From contig DYOK01000163.1 in assembly GCA_020720565.1 (NCBI GenBank), positions 1-6,060 on the forward strand: 6,060 nucleotides of DNA, given 5' to 3'. Made by a program: the position numbers and the translations under genes. Below, one piece after another: positions 1-6,033 of the stretch. This stretch comes from Acetofilamentum sp. (lineage in GTDB: Bacteria > Bacteroidota > Bacteroidia > Bacteroidales > JAFGXI01). The notes under the pieces are model-generated. The model was given only the letters and a program-made list of their open reading frames with translations, did no database searches and was not told the origin of the DNA. How positions within the stretch are numbered: the stretch's first letter is position 1; every line of letters begins with the position of its first letter.

Positions 1-19
1 AAAAGTTCTAATTATTAGA

Positions 20-39
20 TCGTTAAAAAAGATTAACGA
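20..39. repeat. Short inverted repeat near the left edge
   Basis: TCGTTAA (20-26) and TTAACGA (33-39) are perfect 7-bp inverted arms around a 6-base A-rich loop. It could be the end hairpin of a gene outside the window or a protein-binding palindrome. No clear T-run follows on the plus strand, so a terminator call is weak. Confidence 0.35.
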
Positions 40-200
40 ACTATTGTTTATTAATCCTCTAGCTTAATAAAATACGACATTAAATTATTCTAAGTACTTA
101 ATCCCAAAAATACACAATTGTCCGATTTTATCTATTCGTAACAAAGGCAAAGGTATCGGTAAGCCAAAAAGTTACATAAAATATTAAATATCTGTATGTT

Positions 201-225
201 ATATAGATTAAGTTATAATCTATAT
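201..225. repeat. Perfect 10-bp inverted repeat upstream of the peptidase
   Basis: ATATAGATTA (201-210) and TAATCTATAT (216-225) are exact inverted complements separated by 5 bases (AGTTA). The centre lies about 90 bp upstream of the preferred peptidase start at 302. In DNA it could be an operator for a dimeric regulator. If transcribed, it would form an all A-U/G-U-rich hairpin in the 5' leader. The AT content raises the chance of a coincidental palindrome, but ten exact pairs are more than expected locally. Confidence 0.45.
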
Positions 226-301
226 CTATTTAAAAACTTATCGAATGATGAATCAAAAATCTGATTGTTTATTTAACTTTATCGCCAAAATATTTTTCAC
301 C

Positions 302-2602
302 ATGAAACACATCTTATTGACATCGGTTTTGTTCGTCGGACTAATCGGCTTTTCGCAAAATATCGACATCAAACATTACGAGTTATCGCTCTATGTTCCC
401 AATTCGTACAACACTTACATCGAAGGTGCAACAAGAATTGATTTAAGATCAAGCATCAATAATTTGACTCATTTCGAATTAATGCTTCAAGGCTTAATTA
501 TCGACTCGATTAAGTGCGAAGAACAGACATTGAGTTATACACATAACGATACCATTATCGACATCCAATTAGGAGCAAGCTATCAGACCAACGACTCACT
601 TTCGGTAACTGTTTATTACCATGGCAATGCAAAAGCTGACCCTAGTGGTTGGGGCGGCTATTTGTCGCAAAATGGAATTGCATACAATTTGGGTGTGAGT
701 ATGGTCGAAGACCCACATGGATACGGACGTGTTTGGTACCCATGTATCGAAGATTTTAACGAAAAAGCCACCTACAATTTTAACATCAGATGTCAAGAAC
801 AACGCACCGCAGTATGTGGTGGGACTTTGGTAAACGAAACCGTTCATGGCGATGGCACCAAAACCTACAATTGGCAGCTGCCTCGCGAAATACCAACTTA
901 TATCGTCTCGATTGCGGTTGGTAATTTTCAAGTGTATCGCGATACTTTTGCGGGTTTAGAAGGACAAATCCCTGTGGCGATATATGTTCCTGCCGCTATA
1001 TTAGCCAACGTACCCGGTAGCTTTGCCAATTTGGAACAAGGTTTCCATATGCTCGAAAACAGATTTGGGGCCTATCGTTGGTCTAGAATTGGTTTTGTGG
1101 GTATTCCATTTACCGGAGGGGCGATGGAACATGCCGAAAACATTGGCTATCCGAGCAGTACGATAACAGGCAACAACACATACGAAACCCTTTATGCTCA
1201 TGAATTGTCGCACCATTGGTTTGGAAATTTGGTCACTTGCTCCACGCAAGGCGATATGTGGATGAACGAAGGCTGGGCCAGATATGTCGAAACCATTTTT
1301 AAAGAAGAATTATACGGGCTCGATGCGGCTAAAACATACAACAGAGATCGCCATCACGAGAATTTAAAAGACTTGCACATTCAAGAAGGTGGGTATTTAC
1401 CGCTTTACAATATGCCCGTCGATCTAACTTATAGCAGTCACGTATACGAAAAAGGAGCTGACGTAGTGCAATCGCTTAGAACATTCTTAGGCGATCAAGT
1501 ATTTTATCCCACCATGACCAACTACCTCAATCAATATCAATTTAGTACGGCAAGCTCTTATAACTTAAGAGATTACATCAACAACCACACGACATCGAAT
1601 GTAACTGGTTTTTTTGATGCTTGGGTTTTCGAAGGGGGGTGGTTACATTTTGCCATAGACTCGTTTTTGGTCGAAGAAAATGGAGGTGCATACCATACGA
1701 CGGTTTATGTACGCGAAAAACTTAAAGGCCGCACCGAATTTGGTTTTGATCAACGCATACCGATTCAGTTTTTTGGATCCAATGGACAAAGAATCGATAG
1801 TTTGATGACCGTAGATGGAGCAACCGACCATCAAACCTTTGTATTGCCATTCGAACCCATTGCTGTTTTTTGCGATTTGGACGAAGAGGTAGCCGACGCC
1901 ACAATTGACCAATTCGACTACTTAAAAACTACAGGATCAAAAACATACAGTAAAGAATTTTTTAAAACCAATGTTACTCAATTGAGCGATTCGATTATGT
2001 TTCGAATTCAACACCATTGGGTGGCTGCCGACGATTTTAGCCCAAGCAATCCCGAAATTATGGTCAATCCGTTCCGCTATTGGAGTGTTGAGGGGATATG
2101 GAATCAAAATTTCCGTGCCAATGGTCAATTTTACTACAACCGATCTTCTTCTGGTTCGCCTATCGACTATGGGTTTATTTCTACAATCGATTCGGTGGTT
2201 GTGCTCTACAGAGCCAAAGTATCTGACCAATGGGCTATTGTGCCGCATACCAAAAGCGGCTCATCCATCTCGGGATATTTAATTGTTGATACATTAAAAA
2301 TTGGCGAATACGCTTTTGGGGTTAGAAATCGTTCGCTCAAAATCAATCCTACAGGTCAATATAATGGCTTAAAAGCGTATCCCAATCCAGTAACCCATTT
2401 TTACGTGGTATCCTTAGAGCAGAATCAAACCATCGAAAGTGCAGAATGTACCGACATGCAAGGCCGTACATGGGATATTGAATTTACCAAGATTGGAAAC
2501 GATCAATGGCAATGCGACATGAGTCAATTGCAAAAAGGGACTTATTCTCTGTTAATCCATTCTGGAGAAACCGCTTTTAATCTAAATGTGATTAAAGAAT
2601 GA
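302..2602 (+). CDS. Secreted M1-family zinc metallopeptidase with T9SS C-terminal sorting domain
   Basis: Probable aminopeptidase-type M1 (gluzincin) enzyme that hydrolyses peptides outside the inner membrane. In the 766-aa product the zinc site HELSH is at residues 300-304, with the third ligand E323 in NEGWA exactly 18 residues later. The exopeptidase motif reads GGAMEH (272-277), an H replacing the usual N of GAMEN. Y382 in HVYEKGADVV matches the transition-state tyrosine. The N-terminal beta domain spans roughly residues 20-200. The last ~75 residues begin with AYPNPV (Y693) and end in LNVIKE, typical of type A T9SS sorting domains that are removed during secretion. I chose ATG 302 because it gives a clean signal peptide (MKHILLTSVLFVGLIGFSQ); in-frame ATGs at 245 and 248 would add about 19 unlikely residues. 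It stands alone and converges with umuD. Family call is sure; substrate is unknown. Confidence 0.93.
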   Translation: MKHILLTSVLFVGLIGFSQNIDIKHYELSLYVPNSYNTYIEGATRIDLRSSINNLTHFELMLQGLIIDSIKCEEQTLSYTHNDTIIDIQLGASYQTNDSLSVTVYYHGNAKADPSGWGGYLSQNGIAYNLGVSMVEDPHGYGRVWYPCIEDFNEKATYNFNIRCQEQRTAVCGGTLVNETVHGDGTKTYNWQLPREIPTYIVSIAVGNFQVYRDTFAGLEGQIPVAIYVPAAILANVPGSFANLEQGFHMLENRFGAYRWSRIGFVGIPFTGGAMEHAENIGYPSSTITGNNTYETLYAHELSHHWFGNLVTCSTQGDMWMNEGWARYVETIFKEELYGLDAAKTYNRDRHHENLKDLHIQEGGYLPLYNMPVDLTYSSHVYEKGADVVQSLRTFLGDQVFYPTMTNYLNQYQFSTASSYNLRDYINNHTTSNVTGFFDAWVFEGGWLHFAIDSFLVEENGGAYHTTVYVREKLKGRTEFGFDQRIPIQFFGSNGQRIDSLMTVDGATDHQTFVLPFEPIAVFCDLDEEVADATIDQFDYLKTTGSKTYSKEFFKTNVTQLSDSIMFRIQHHWVAADDFSPSNPEIMVNPFRYWSVEGIWNQNFRANGQFYYNRSSSGSPIDYGFISTIDSVVVLYRAKVSDQWAIVPHTKSGSSISGYLIVDTLKIGEYAFGVRNRSLKINPTGQYNGLKAYPNPVTHFYVVSLEQNQTIESAECTDMQGRTWDIEFTKIGNDQWQCDMSQLQKGTYSLLIHSGETAFNLNVIKE

Positions 2603-2630
2603 CGTTTAAGCTTTAAAAGCATTCAACGTT
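2601..2630. terminator. Possible bidirectional hairpin between convergent genes
   Basis: The peptidase and umuD stop codons are only 26 bp apart. Across them, ACGTT (2602-2606) pairs with AACGT (2625-2629), and an inner GCTT (2610-2613) pairs with AAGC (2617-2620), giving an interrupted stem-loop. It overlaps both stop codons. The stem is short and has an internal bulge, and T-runs are lacking, so this is only a candidate shared terminator. Confidence 0.22.
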
Positions 2631-3075
2631 AAATATCGCGAATTAAGTTTTTGACAATCCCCAAACACAAAATGGTATCCTCTTCTTTTATTTCGATAGG
2701 CGGATAGGCTGGGTTATCGGCTACAAAACGGTTTTTTCGTTTGCTGTAACGCTTTACGGTATAATCGGTGTTGTTTATTGAAATGATGGCAATTTTGTTG
2801 TCTTTTAAATCTAGATTTGATTTAACAATTAGAATATCGCCCACTTGAAGCGTTGGAGACATCGAATCGCCACGTACTCTAAGTAAAAATGTATGATTGG
2901 GATTCTCGATATAATGCTCGTCTAAACTAAGTTTACGTTCCACAAAATCTTCGGCCGGCGACGGAAAACCCGCATGTACCCCACCAAAATAATTAGCATA
3001 TTGTTTGGTAATGGCTGGTGTGATGGGAATTTGTTCCAATTCGCTGCCAAATTGTGGTATCTTAATCAATTTCAT
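2629..3075 (-). CDS. umuD: UmuD-like SOS mutagenesis protein (S24/LexA-type self-cleaving peptidase)
   Basis: In the known family, UmuD is cleaved to UmuD' when stimulated by RecA filaments and then joins UmuC to form the translesion polymerase Pol V. The 148-aa product has the cleavage site A35-G36 in VHAGFPSPAEDF, the nucleophile S71 in RGDSMSP and the general base K108 in YTVKRY. The spacing (36 and 37 residues) equals that of E. coli C24-G25, S60 and K97, so catalysis should be intact. There is no N-terminal DNA-binding domain, which argues against LexA or a phage repressor. Length is slightly above the usual ~140 aa because of a longer N-terminal arm. Unusually, no umuC follows: the convergent peptidase ends 26 bp beyond the stop. 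A MITE-like insertion begins 122 bp upstream of the start. SOS control is likely from the family but no LexA site was identified. Confidence 0.93.
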   Translation of the reverse strand: MKLIKIPQFGSELEQIPITPAITKQYANYFGGVHAGFPSPAEDFVERKLSLDEHYIENPNHTFLLRVRGDSMSPTLQVGDILIVKSNLDLKDNKIAIISINNTDYTVKRYSKRKNRFVADNPAYPPIEIKEEDTILCLGIVKNLIRDI

Positions 3076-3092
3076 ATTCCATCTCTAAAAGT

Positions 3093-3134
3093 GCTACAAA
3101 TTAAACACTTATTTTTCTATTTGAAAGCTACAAA
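3093..3134 (-). promoter_or_regulatory. Direct repeat TTTGTAGC in the umuD upstream region
   Basis: Read toward umuD, TTTGTAGC occurs twice (complement of 3127-3134 and 3093-3100), 34 bp apart. The first nucleotides of the nearer copy complete TTAATTTG, one mismatch from the -7 consensus TAnnTTTG. The 26-bp gap from the farther TTTG is longer than a normal -33/-7 spacer, so this is a weak promoter candidate and possibly a pair of regulator sites. Nothing here can be named a LexA box. Confidence 0.25.
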
Positions 3135-3197
3135 CTACTGATTATTTACGCAACTATTTGTTAACTAGAAATATACATAAAAAAAGCAAAAATAGAT

Positions 3198-3223
3198 GGT
3201 TAATTCTTTATTTGAGGTGCTAT
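3198..3223 (+). repeat. Left terminal inverted repeat of the MITE-like element
   Basis: Twenty-six bases, GGTTAATT at the outer end and GTGCTAT at the inner end, identical to the reverse complement of 3482-3507. The match stops at the next inner base (T against G in the complement). Confidence 0.92.
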
Positions 3224-3265
3224 TTTTACTTTTATGCAATTTTGTAACTTCATTTCGGCTACGCT

Positions 3266-3331
3266 CACTTCGACAAGCTCGGTGCATCGCAATGCACCGC
3301 ATTCCGACACTTCACTTCGGCAGGCTCAGTG
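3266..3331. repeat. Imperfect direct repeat and hairpin inside the MITE-like element
   Basis: CACTTCGACAAGCTCGGTG (3266-3284) and CACTTCGGCAGGCTCAGTG (3313-3331) agree at 16 of 19 positions. A third partial copy, GCTCAGTGCAGG, starts at 3339. Between them CGGTGCAT (3280-3287) and ATGCACCG (3292-3299) form a perfect 8-bp stem with the 4-base loop CGCA. From general recollection, sequences of this kind recur between genes in Bacteroidota genomes; this cannot be checked here. Confidence 0.7.
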
Positions 3332-3365
3332 TAAACTAGCTCAGTGCAGGCAAGCCAATGCGTCG

Positions 3366-3472
3366 CTTTGTGTTTTTTGTGATTTTCTTTGTGTTTTTTG
3401 TGGTAAAGCTGTTACACAAACCTGCCTGACGGTAGGCAGGGGTGCACAAAGAAGACACGAAGCTACACAAAG
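3366..3472. repeat. Opposed 21-bp-period repeats around a central hairpin
   Basis: CTTTGTGTTTTTTGTG occurs exactly twice, at 3366-3381 and 3387-3402, with a 21-bp period. On the other side CACAAAG occurs at 3445-3451 and 3466-3472, again 21 bp apart and in inverted orientation, so the two arms can pair over a long imperfect stem. Between them lies CCTGCCTGACGGTAGGCAGG (3421-3440), a 7-bp perfect stem with a 6-base loop. The arrangement suggests a folded RNA or DNA structure in the core of the mobile element. Confidence 0.7.
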
Positions 3473-3481
3473 ATTTTTTTC

Positions 3482-3507
3482 ATAGCACCTCAAATAAAGA
3501 ATTAACC
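3482..3507 (-). repeat. Right terminal inverted repeat of the MITE-like element
   Basis: Twenty-six bases ending in AATTAACC, the exact reverse complement of 3198-3223, followed immediately by the second AAATAGAT target copy. Confidence 0.92.
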
Positions 3508-3586
3508 AAATAGATTGATTCGTTTACAAGGAATGCACTACCCTTCAATCTGTTTTTTAACATATCGACGCATCTATTTAATTTTC

Positions 3587-3607
3587 TATATTTGTAATAG
3601 TTACAAA
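3587..3607 (+). promoter_or_regulatory. Candidate Bacteroidota promoter -7 with overlapping palindrome
   Basis: TATATTTG (3587-3594) fits the -7 consensus TAnnTTTG exactly. No TTTG is seen at the usual -33 spacing. The palindrome TTTGTAATAGTTACAAA (3591-3607; 7-bp arms, 3-base spacer) overlaps the end of the -7 element and the expected start of transcription. That is where a repressor would block the promoter. If used, the lipoprotein leader would be about 110 nt long. Confidence 0.5.
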
Positions 3608-3710
3608 CCAATTTAAGTACTTTGAATCATATAACGACGTACATAATTTACAGAATAAGCTAAAACATGTAGTGATCTAAAACAAACAGACGAACTAAAA
3701 AAAACTAGGG

Positions 3711-4142
3711 ATGAGAAAGTTAATCGTGCATTTTACCATATTGTCATTAGTGATAATAAACTACTCATGCGAGAAATCGATTACTGTCCCCGCCGACGAT
3801 GCTAATCCGAATAAACGAACCTATTCTTACATAAAAAATGAAAGACAAAAAACTGTAGAAGTAATAAATTCTTATAGTGATATTAATTACCACGACACTA
3901 TAGTTATTAAGCCAAAAGAAACAAAGTTATATATATATGATGTGCAATTTCATGTTAATGAAGTTGTAATTTTAGAAGAAGATTCTGCTATTTATCAATA
4001 CCATGTCAATGGTTCAAATTCTTATCCTGATTTTTTTAAGACAACAAGCTGGGATAAGCTTGGTTACTATACTCCATATTACGACAAAAATCAAAACATA
4101 AGATACAAAACAACAAATTATTGGTTGTTTATCATCGAATGA
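3711..4142 (+). CDS. Small lipoprotein of unknown function
   Basis: The 143-aa product begins with a lipoprotein signal peptide: MRK, a hydrophobic stretch, then the lipobox IINYSC with C20 as the likely acylated residue. The mature part of ~124 aa is rich in Tyr, Asn, Lys and beta-prone residues (for example YSYIKNERQKTVEVINSYSD and TIVIKPKETKLYIYDVQF) and has no further cysteine and no membrane segment. This suggests a small beta-rich domain anchored to a membrane. I do not recognise a family. The ATG at 3711 gives the complete signal peptide and is preceded by an A-rich stretch rather than a clear Shine-Dalgarno. The barrel gene follows after 141 bp, so co-transcription is possible but not shown. 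The leader carries the TATATTTG candidate at 3587. Confidence 0.8.
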   Translation: MRKLIVHFTILSLVIINYSCEKSITVPADDANPNKRTYSYIKNERQKTVEVINSYSDINYHDTIVIKPKETKLYIYDVQFHVNEVVILEEDSAIYQYHVNGSNSYPDFFKTTSWDKLGYYTPYYDKNQNIRYKTTNYWLFIIE

Positions 4143-4177
4143 TCTAATAATCGATTTTATGCAACAGCAGTGTTTGT

Positions 4178-4185
4178 TATCCTTG
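4178..4185 (+). promoter_or_regulatory. Weak -7-like element before the barrel gene
   Basis: TATCCTTG matches TAnnTTTG at all but one fixed position and lies about 100 bp upstream of the barrel gene start. A TTTT at 4155-4158 is near -33 spacing but lacks the G. It would allow the barrel-lipoprotein pair to be transcribed independently of the first lipoprotein. The evidence is slight. Confidence 0.2.
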
Positions 4186-4283
4186 GGACAATTCAAACCA
4201 TAAAAAGATATCTCTAAGTTAACGAATTGAACTCAAACAGCACATATATAAAGCATTAGACCCTCTTAAATTAATTTTTTTTA

Positions 4284-5429
4284 ATGAAAAAAGAACTGTT
4301 ATTTCTACTAGTGTGGCTCAATATCCAAAGTCTTTATGCTACTTTGCCTAAAGACTCCACACGTTTTTTTGCAGACACAAGTTTGCAAGTATTAAAAGAG
4401 CATCCAGTTAGTTTTTCTTTGCAGGTTTTCGGGCCTTTTTTTCCGGCTTTTAATGCACAAGTCAATTTGTTTTCGCACGCTCGATACTCAGCCGGTTTAA
4501 AAGTTGGAGGAACGTTTCAAAGAATAAGATATTTGATCGACGAAAATGATGGTTGTGAACTCGAGGCACATTGCAGCCCGATATATGGATACTATAAATC
4601 ATCGGGTGGTTTAATTTCGCTCGTCGGGCAATACCAAATCTTGCCGTTTTTAAGCAGTTCGGTAGAAATGGGGGCAATTTCGATTGAAGACACAATCGGA
4701 TCGGGCAAAAGAAGAACATCCTTTATGTTTGGTGCTTCTGTTATTTGGCAAATACCCGATTACCATTTCTACTCTACATTGGATTTTAATCTGTACAATT
4801 ATTACGGGTCGAAAGATTTTGTGTTTTTTGGATTAAATTTTGGCTATCGTTTTAGCGAATCTGTCCGATTAAGAACCGGAAAGGTAATGCCCGTATACAT
4901 CTATCAACTACCCAAAAACTCAATTACTATTAACAATATGGCCGGAGTGGGGTACGAGCGTTTGTTGTTTCACAGACGCAATCATGGGTTTTACGCGGCA
5001 ATATCTACCGATTTTTCGAGGTTTAAGCGCTTTGGTAGTTACGGTTTATATACGCTCAGCACCCGAGAAGGGCATTATCTTTATGCCACGGTAGGTTTGA
5101 ATTATGTACAGAAGTACAATCCTTATATCAGTAGCGAAATGGGCATATTTCACGCCAATTACGAGCAAAAATTTGATTTAAATGGCCAATGGTATTACGA
5201 AAAAACCAGAATAATCGGTTTGAATATTGGGGTTCGTTGGGAACCCTTAAAACACCTTTTAGTAAAAATTAATTTTGTTCCACCAATATGGGCCAGCAAT
5301 CAGAATTATACCAAATCAGAAGCTCAATCGGAACATTACGAGTTTTACGATTACTTACTTGAGTCCGAGTATATGACCCAAGCTTTCAAACTAAGCATTG
5401 GCTATAACTTTTTCTTTACCAAAAAATAA
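4284..5429 (+). CDS. Probable outer-membrane beta-barrel protein, function unknown
   Basis: The 381-aa product has a Sec signal peptide (MKKELLFLLVWLNIQSLYA, probable cleavage after A19). A long run of amphipathic beta-type segments rich in Tyr, Phe and Gly follows, for example SAGLKVGGTFQRIRYLI, FYSTLDFNLYNYYG, GFYAAISTDFSRF and IIGLNIGVRWEPLKHLLVKI. It ends in FKLSIGYNFFFTKK, close to the terminal aromatic strand of outer-membrane barrels. There is no internal hydrophobic helix. Cys91 and Cys97, in DGCELEAHCSP, may form a disulfide in an exposed loop. It lacks a TonB box, a plug domain or an OmpA peptidoglycan domain, so a TonB-dependent receptor or OmpA-type protein is unlikely. The lipoprotein gene starts 10 bp after its stop. 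The barrel assignment is inferred from composition; substrate and partners are unknown. Confidence 0.75.
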   Translation: MKKELLFLLVWLNIQSLYATLPKDSTRFFADTSLQVLKEHPVSFSLQVFGPFFPAFNAQVNLFSHARYSAGLKVGGTFQRIRYLIDENDGCELEAHCSPIYGYYKSSGGLISLVGQYQILPFLSSSVEMGAISIEDTIGSGKRRTSFMFGASVIWQIPDYHFYSTLDFNLYNYYGSKDFVFFGLNFGYRFSESVRLRTGKVMPVYIYQLPKNSITINNMAGVGYERLLFHRRNHGFYAAISTDFSRFKRFGSYGLYTLSTREGHYLYATVGLNYVQKYNPYISSEMGIFHANYEQKFDLNGQWYYEKTRIIGLNIGVRWEPLKHLLVKINFVPPIWASNQNYTKSEAQSEHYEFYDYLLESEYMTQAFKLSIGYNFFFTKK

Positions 5430-5439
5430 AATCAAACCT

Positions 5440-5949
5440 ATGAAAAAATCAATCTTATTTCTAATCATCAGCTCTGTATTTGTGTTCTCAAGCTGTTGCA
5501 AAGACAGAGAAGACCGAACAGAACGCATGCCGGCTTTATACCGTCAAATATTTGAGATGAATCAATTGGGAGACACCTTATATATGCTCGAAAATGATAC
5601 CGACACCGTAATGTTGGTGGTTGGGATGCATAGTTTTTGGGAAGAATCGTCGGGTAGCTTTTGTTCCAAAAAATGGAAGGAGGAGGCTTGGGTAACATAC
5701 GACGTCTATATTAAGCCTTACACACTTGGATATCGTGTTACAACATGGTATTTGATGATTGGGACTTCAAATATTTCTATGTGGGGTAGCGTTGGAATAC
5801 CTATGCCATACGATACCACCGGATTCACTGATGCGTATTTCTTGGATTATATAAATCATCCGGATGAAAAATTTTATTTTTCATTATCGAAAGGAATTTT
5901 GCAGAATAAAAAATCGATATTTGGTATTTATAAAAGGATAGAAATATGA
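5440..5949 (+). CDS. Small lipoprotein co-transcribed with the barrel gene
   Basis: The frame is open from 5398, but ATG 5440 is preferred. It gives a standard lipoprotein signal (MKKSILFLIISSVFVFSSCC) and leaves a 10-bp gap after the barrel gene instead of a 32-bp overlap. The 169-aa product has a double cysteine, C19-C20. C19 in FSSC is the likely lipidation site, followed by K-D-R-E-D. A charged stretch right after the lipid cysteine resembles the lipoprotein export signals known to send Bacteroidota lipoproteins to the cell surface, although it is not an exact match. The mature part is about 150 aa with one more cysteine (C75), and Trp/Tyr-rich beta-type segments such as AWVTYDVYIKPYTLGYRVTT. 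No family is recognised. Co-transcription suggests it works with the barrel, perhaps as a surface or periplasmic partner. Confidence 0.8.
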   Translation: MKKSILFLIISSVFVFSSCCKDREDRTERMPALYRQIFEMNQLGDTLYMLENDTDTVMLVVGMHSFWEESSGSFCSKKWKEEAWVTYDVYIKPYTLGYRVTTWYLMIGTSNISMWGSVGIPMPYDTTGFTDAYFLDYINHPDEKFYFSLSKGILQNKKSIFGIYKRIEI

Positions 5950-5974
5950 AATATTTTGTTTGGTTATTAAATCA

Positions 5975-5991
5975 GCCATAATCTTTATGGC
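5975..5991 (+). terminator. Hairpin downstream of the barrel-lipoprotein pair
   Basis: GCCATAA (5975-5981) and TTATGGC (5985-5991) form a perfect 7-bp stem with the 3-base loop TCT, 26 bp after the lipoprotein stop. Its position fits the end of the transcript. No T-run follows (AATTGTCGG), so it is not a standard intrinsic terminator and may instead protect the 3' end or be incidental. Confidence 0.35.
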
Positions 5992-6033
5992 AATTGTCGG
6001 CAAACACACCTTTTCCAAAACAGTAAATATGAC

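Larger units (their letters stand above)
1..301. other. Non-coding leader region upstream of the M1 peptidase
   Basis: No convincing gene is seen on either strand here; reading frames are broken by frequent stops and the stretch is very AT-rich. It holds two inverted repeats (20-39 and 201-225, listed separately). There is also a minus-strand match to the Bacteroidota -7 element, TACCTTTG (complement of 148-155), but without a TTTG at proper -33 spacing and with no minus-strand gene visible to its left inside the window. A weak plus-strand -7-like string, TAACTTTA, lies at 274-281, close to the preferred peptidase start. The promoter of the peptidase is therefore not resolved. Confidence 0.6.
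3190..3515. mobile_element. MITE-like non-autonomous element with 26-bp TIRs and 8-bp target duplication
   Basis: The element proper is 310 bp (3198-3507). Its ends, 3198-3223 and 3482-3507, are perfect 26-base inverted repeats starting GGTTAATTCTTT and ending AAAGAATTAACC. They are abutted directly by AAATAGAT at 3190-3197 and again at 3508-3515, an exact 8-bp direct repeat that marks a transposition event. No transposase is encoded, so it must have been moved in trans. TIRs beginning with GG and an 8-bp duplication are compatible with families such as IS1595 or ISL3, but the parent cannot be assigned by eye. The interior is more GC-rich than its flanks and consists of hairpins and short repeats. 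Perfect TIRs suggest a recent insertion. Confidence 0.85.
3076..3710. other. Intergenic region between divergent umuD and a lipoprotein gene
   Basis: This 635-bp gap carries no convincing gene. From left to right it holds the umuD upstream region with a TTTGTAGC direct repeat, a 310-bp MITE-like element with target duplications (3190-3515), and the lipoprotein leader with a TATATTTG promoter candidate. An 83-codon open frame at 3234-3485 lies wholly inside the repeat element and its product is low-complexity with no domain, so it is not called as a gene. Confidence 0.75.

Noticed and set aside
245..301. N-terminal extension of the peptidase from ATG 245 or 248
   Set aside because: It would place a polar and mixed 19-residue segment ahead of a clean signal peptide that starts at ATG 302; the shorter form fits Sec export better.
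596..2282. Several open frames of 60-111 codons, mostly antisense, within the peptidase gene
   Set aside because: They overlap a clearly coding frame with catalytic motifs, have no recognisable domains, and look like shadow frames.
3366..3402. Two exact 16-bp repeats with a short spacer, considered as CRISPR-like
   Set aside because: Only two units with a 5-bp gap, low complexity, and located in a TIR-bounded mobile element; no cas genes nearby.
3234..3485. 83-codon open frame on the plus strand
   Set aside because: It lies entirely within the MITE-like element and ends in its right terminal repeat. The predicted product is Cys-, Gln- and Arg-rich low-complexity sequence translated from hairpins and repeats, with no domain.
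4014..4196. 60-codon antisense frame across the end of the first lipoprotein gene
   Set aside because: Cys- and Ile-rich shadow product with no motif or promoter, overlapping a better-supported gene.
5398..5439. Upstream start for the second lipoprotein, overlapping the barrel gene
   Set aside because: It would add 14 residues ahead of a standard MKKS lipoprotein signal; ATG 5440 gives the expected signal peptide and a normal operon gap.
5946..5981. 11-codon frame (MKYFVWLLNQP) overlapping the lipoprotein stop as ATGA
   Set aside because: The coupled start and hydrophobic residues are suggestive, but it is too short to support as a gene, and its stop codon lies inside a hairpin.
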